From positions 186,001-250,000 of the forward strand of contig JAWKVD010000004.1 of NCBI GenBank assembly GCA_041398225.1: 64,000 nucleotides of DNA, written 5' to 3'. Below are positions 63,971 to 64,000 of this stretch, one piece after another. Within the stretch, counting starts at the first letter, position 1. Each line of letters opens with the position of its first letter. The notes below the pieces were generated by a model that did no database searches, had not been told where the DNA came from, and was given only the letters and a program-made list of their open reading frames with translations. The position numbers and the translations under genes were made by a program. This DNA comes from JAWKVD01 sp041398225. GTDB taxonomy: Bacteria; Pseudomonadota; Alphaproteobacteria; Caulobacterales; Hyphomonadaceae.

Positions 63971-64000
63971 CTAGGCGGGCGGGACGTCCTTCTTCGCGCC
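63971..64000 (-). CDS. plsY: C-terminal end of a minus-strand gene, probably plsY
   Basis: Only nine codons and a TAG stop are in the window, reading GAKKDVPPA. Alphaproteobacterial glycerol-3-phosphate acyltransferase PlsY often ends with a similar G-x-K-K tail and lies directly upstream of dprA. The identification is from gene order and a very short tail, so it is weak. Confidence 0.35.
   Translation of the reverse strand, partial: GAKKDVPPA

Overview
The window is a 64 kb piece of a high-GC (roughly two-thirds G+C) bacterial chromosome. Gene content points to an alphaproteobacterium: class II DAHP synthase, a type 2 ArgC, DUF2842 next to heme A synthase, an NDUFS4-type complex I accessory subunit, a double cold-shock-domain protein beside a DUF192 protein, an Atm1-type ABC exporter and class I PHA synthase. 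A family near Hyphomonadaceae, Caulobacteraceae or Parvularculaceae is an inference; no rRNA gene is present to settle it. Coding density is high, and most genes are ordinary chromosomal housekeeping genes.

Layout. 1-11.5 kb: the end of an MFS transporter, asd, class II DAHP synthase, a DUF2185 protein, a MATE exporter, HU (minus), a DUF429-like protein (minus), a Gfo/Idh oxidoreductase, a Tat-exported double retropepsin-like protease, gltX and a DUF1801 protein (minus). 11.5-19 kb: a COG2509 flavoprotein, an RcnB-like protein, an overlapping metallopeptidase/ATP-grasp gene pair, a lipoprotein quinohemoprotein dehydrogenase and a LOG protein. 19-30 kb: Atm1-type ABC exporter, glutathione peroxidase, a PadR regulator with an evident operator, DUF2842, ctaA, rplM-rpsI with a terminator, GNAT, argC, a VIT-family transporter, a GDPD and phaC. 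30-36 kb: lipoprotein, an AlaC-type aminotransferase-hom pair and a GlpX-like-recJ pair, each joined by ATGA overlaps, then tRNA-Glu.

36.1-37.75 kb is the clearest accessory patch. A degenerate tyrosine-integrase C-terminus lies 24 bp from tRNA-Glu, followed by a low-GC orphan membrane protein and non-coding sequence. 37.75-41.5 kb: cold-shock protein, DUF192, thioesterase, tRNA-Pro, a CbiX-like protein, the NDUFS4 homologue, a SET-domain protein and tRNA-Arg. 41.9-46.8 kb: the prkA-yeaH-spoVR stress operon. 47-54.7 kb: membrane PQQ dehydrogenase, rpmG (L33), an SDR-DoxX fusion, DUF2269, a yybP-ykoY (Mn2+) riboswitch ahead of a TMEM165/GDT1 gene, and an arsR-acr3-arsC operon. 54.9-56.06 kb: a solitary McrA-like HNH nuclease in lower-GC surroundings, followed by about 740 bp without a gene. 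56.8-64 kb: a minus-strand cluster plsY(end)-dprA-topA-rnr-nudix with 4-nt overlaps between the last three.

No single spectacular novel system is evident. The observations most worth a second look are the GlpX-like protein lacking three of four expected metal ligands, the metallopeptidase/ATP-grasp couple, the riboswitch/GDT1 unit, the integrase relic at tRNA-Glu, the tandem retropepsin, and the orphan HNH nuclease with an unassigned N-terminal domain. All family calls come from reading the sequence; no database search was run.
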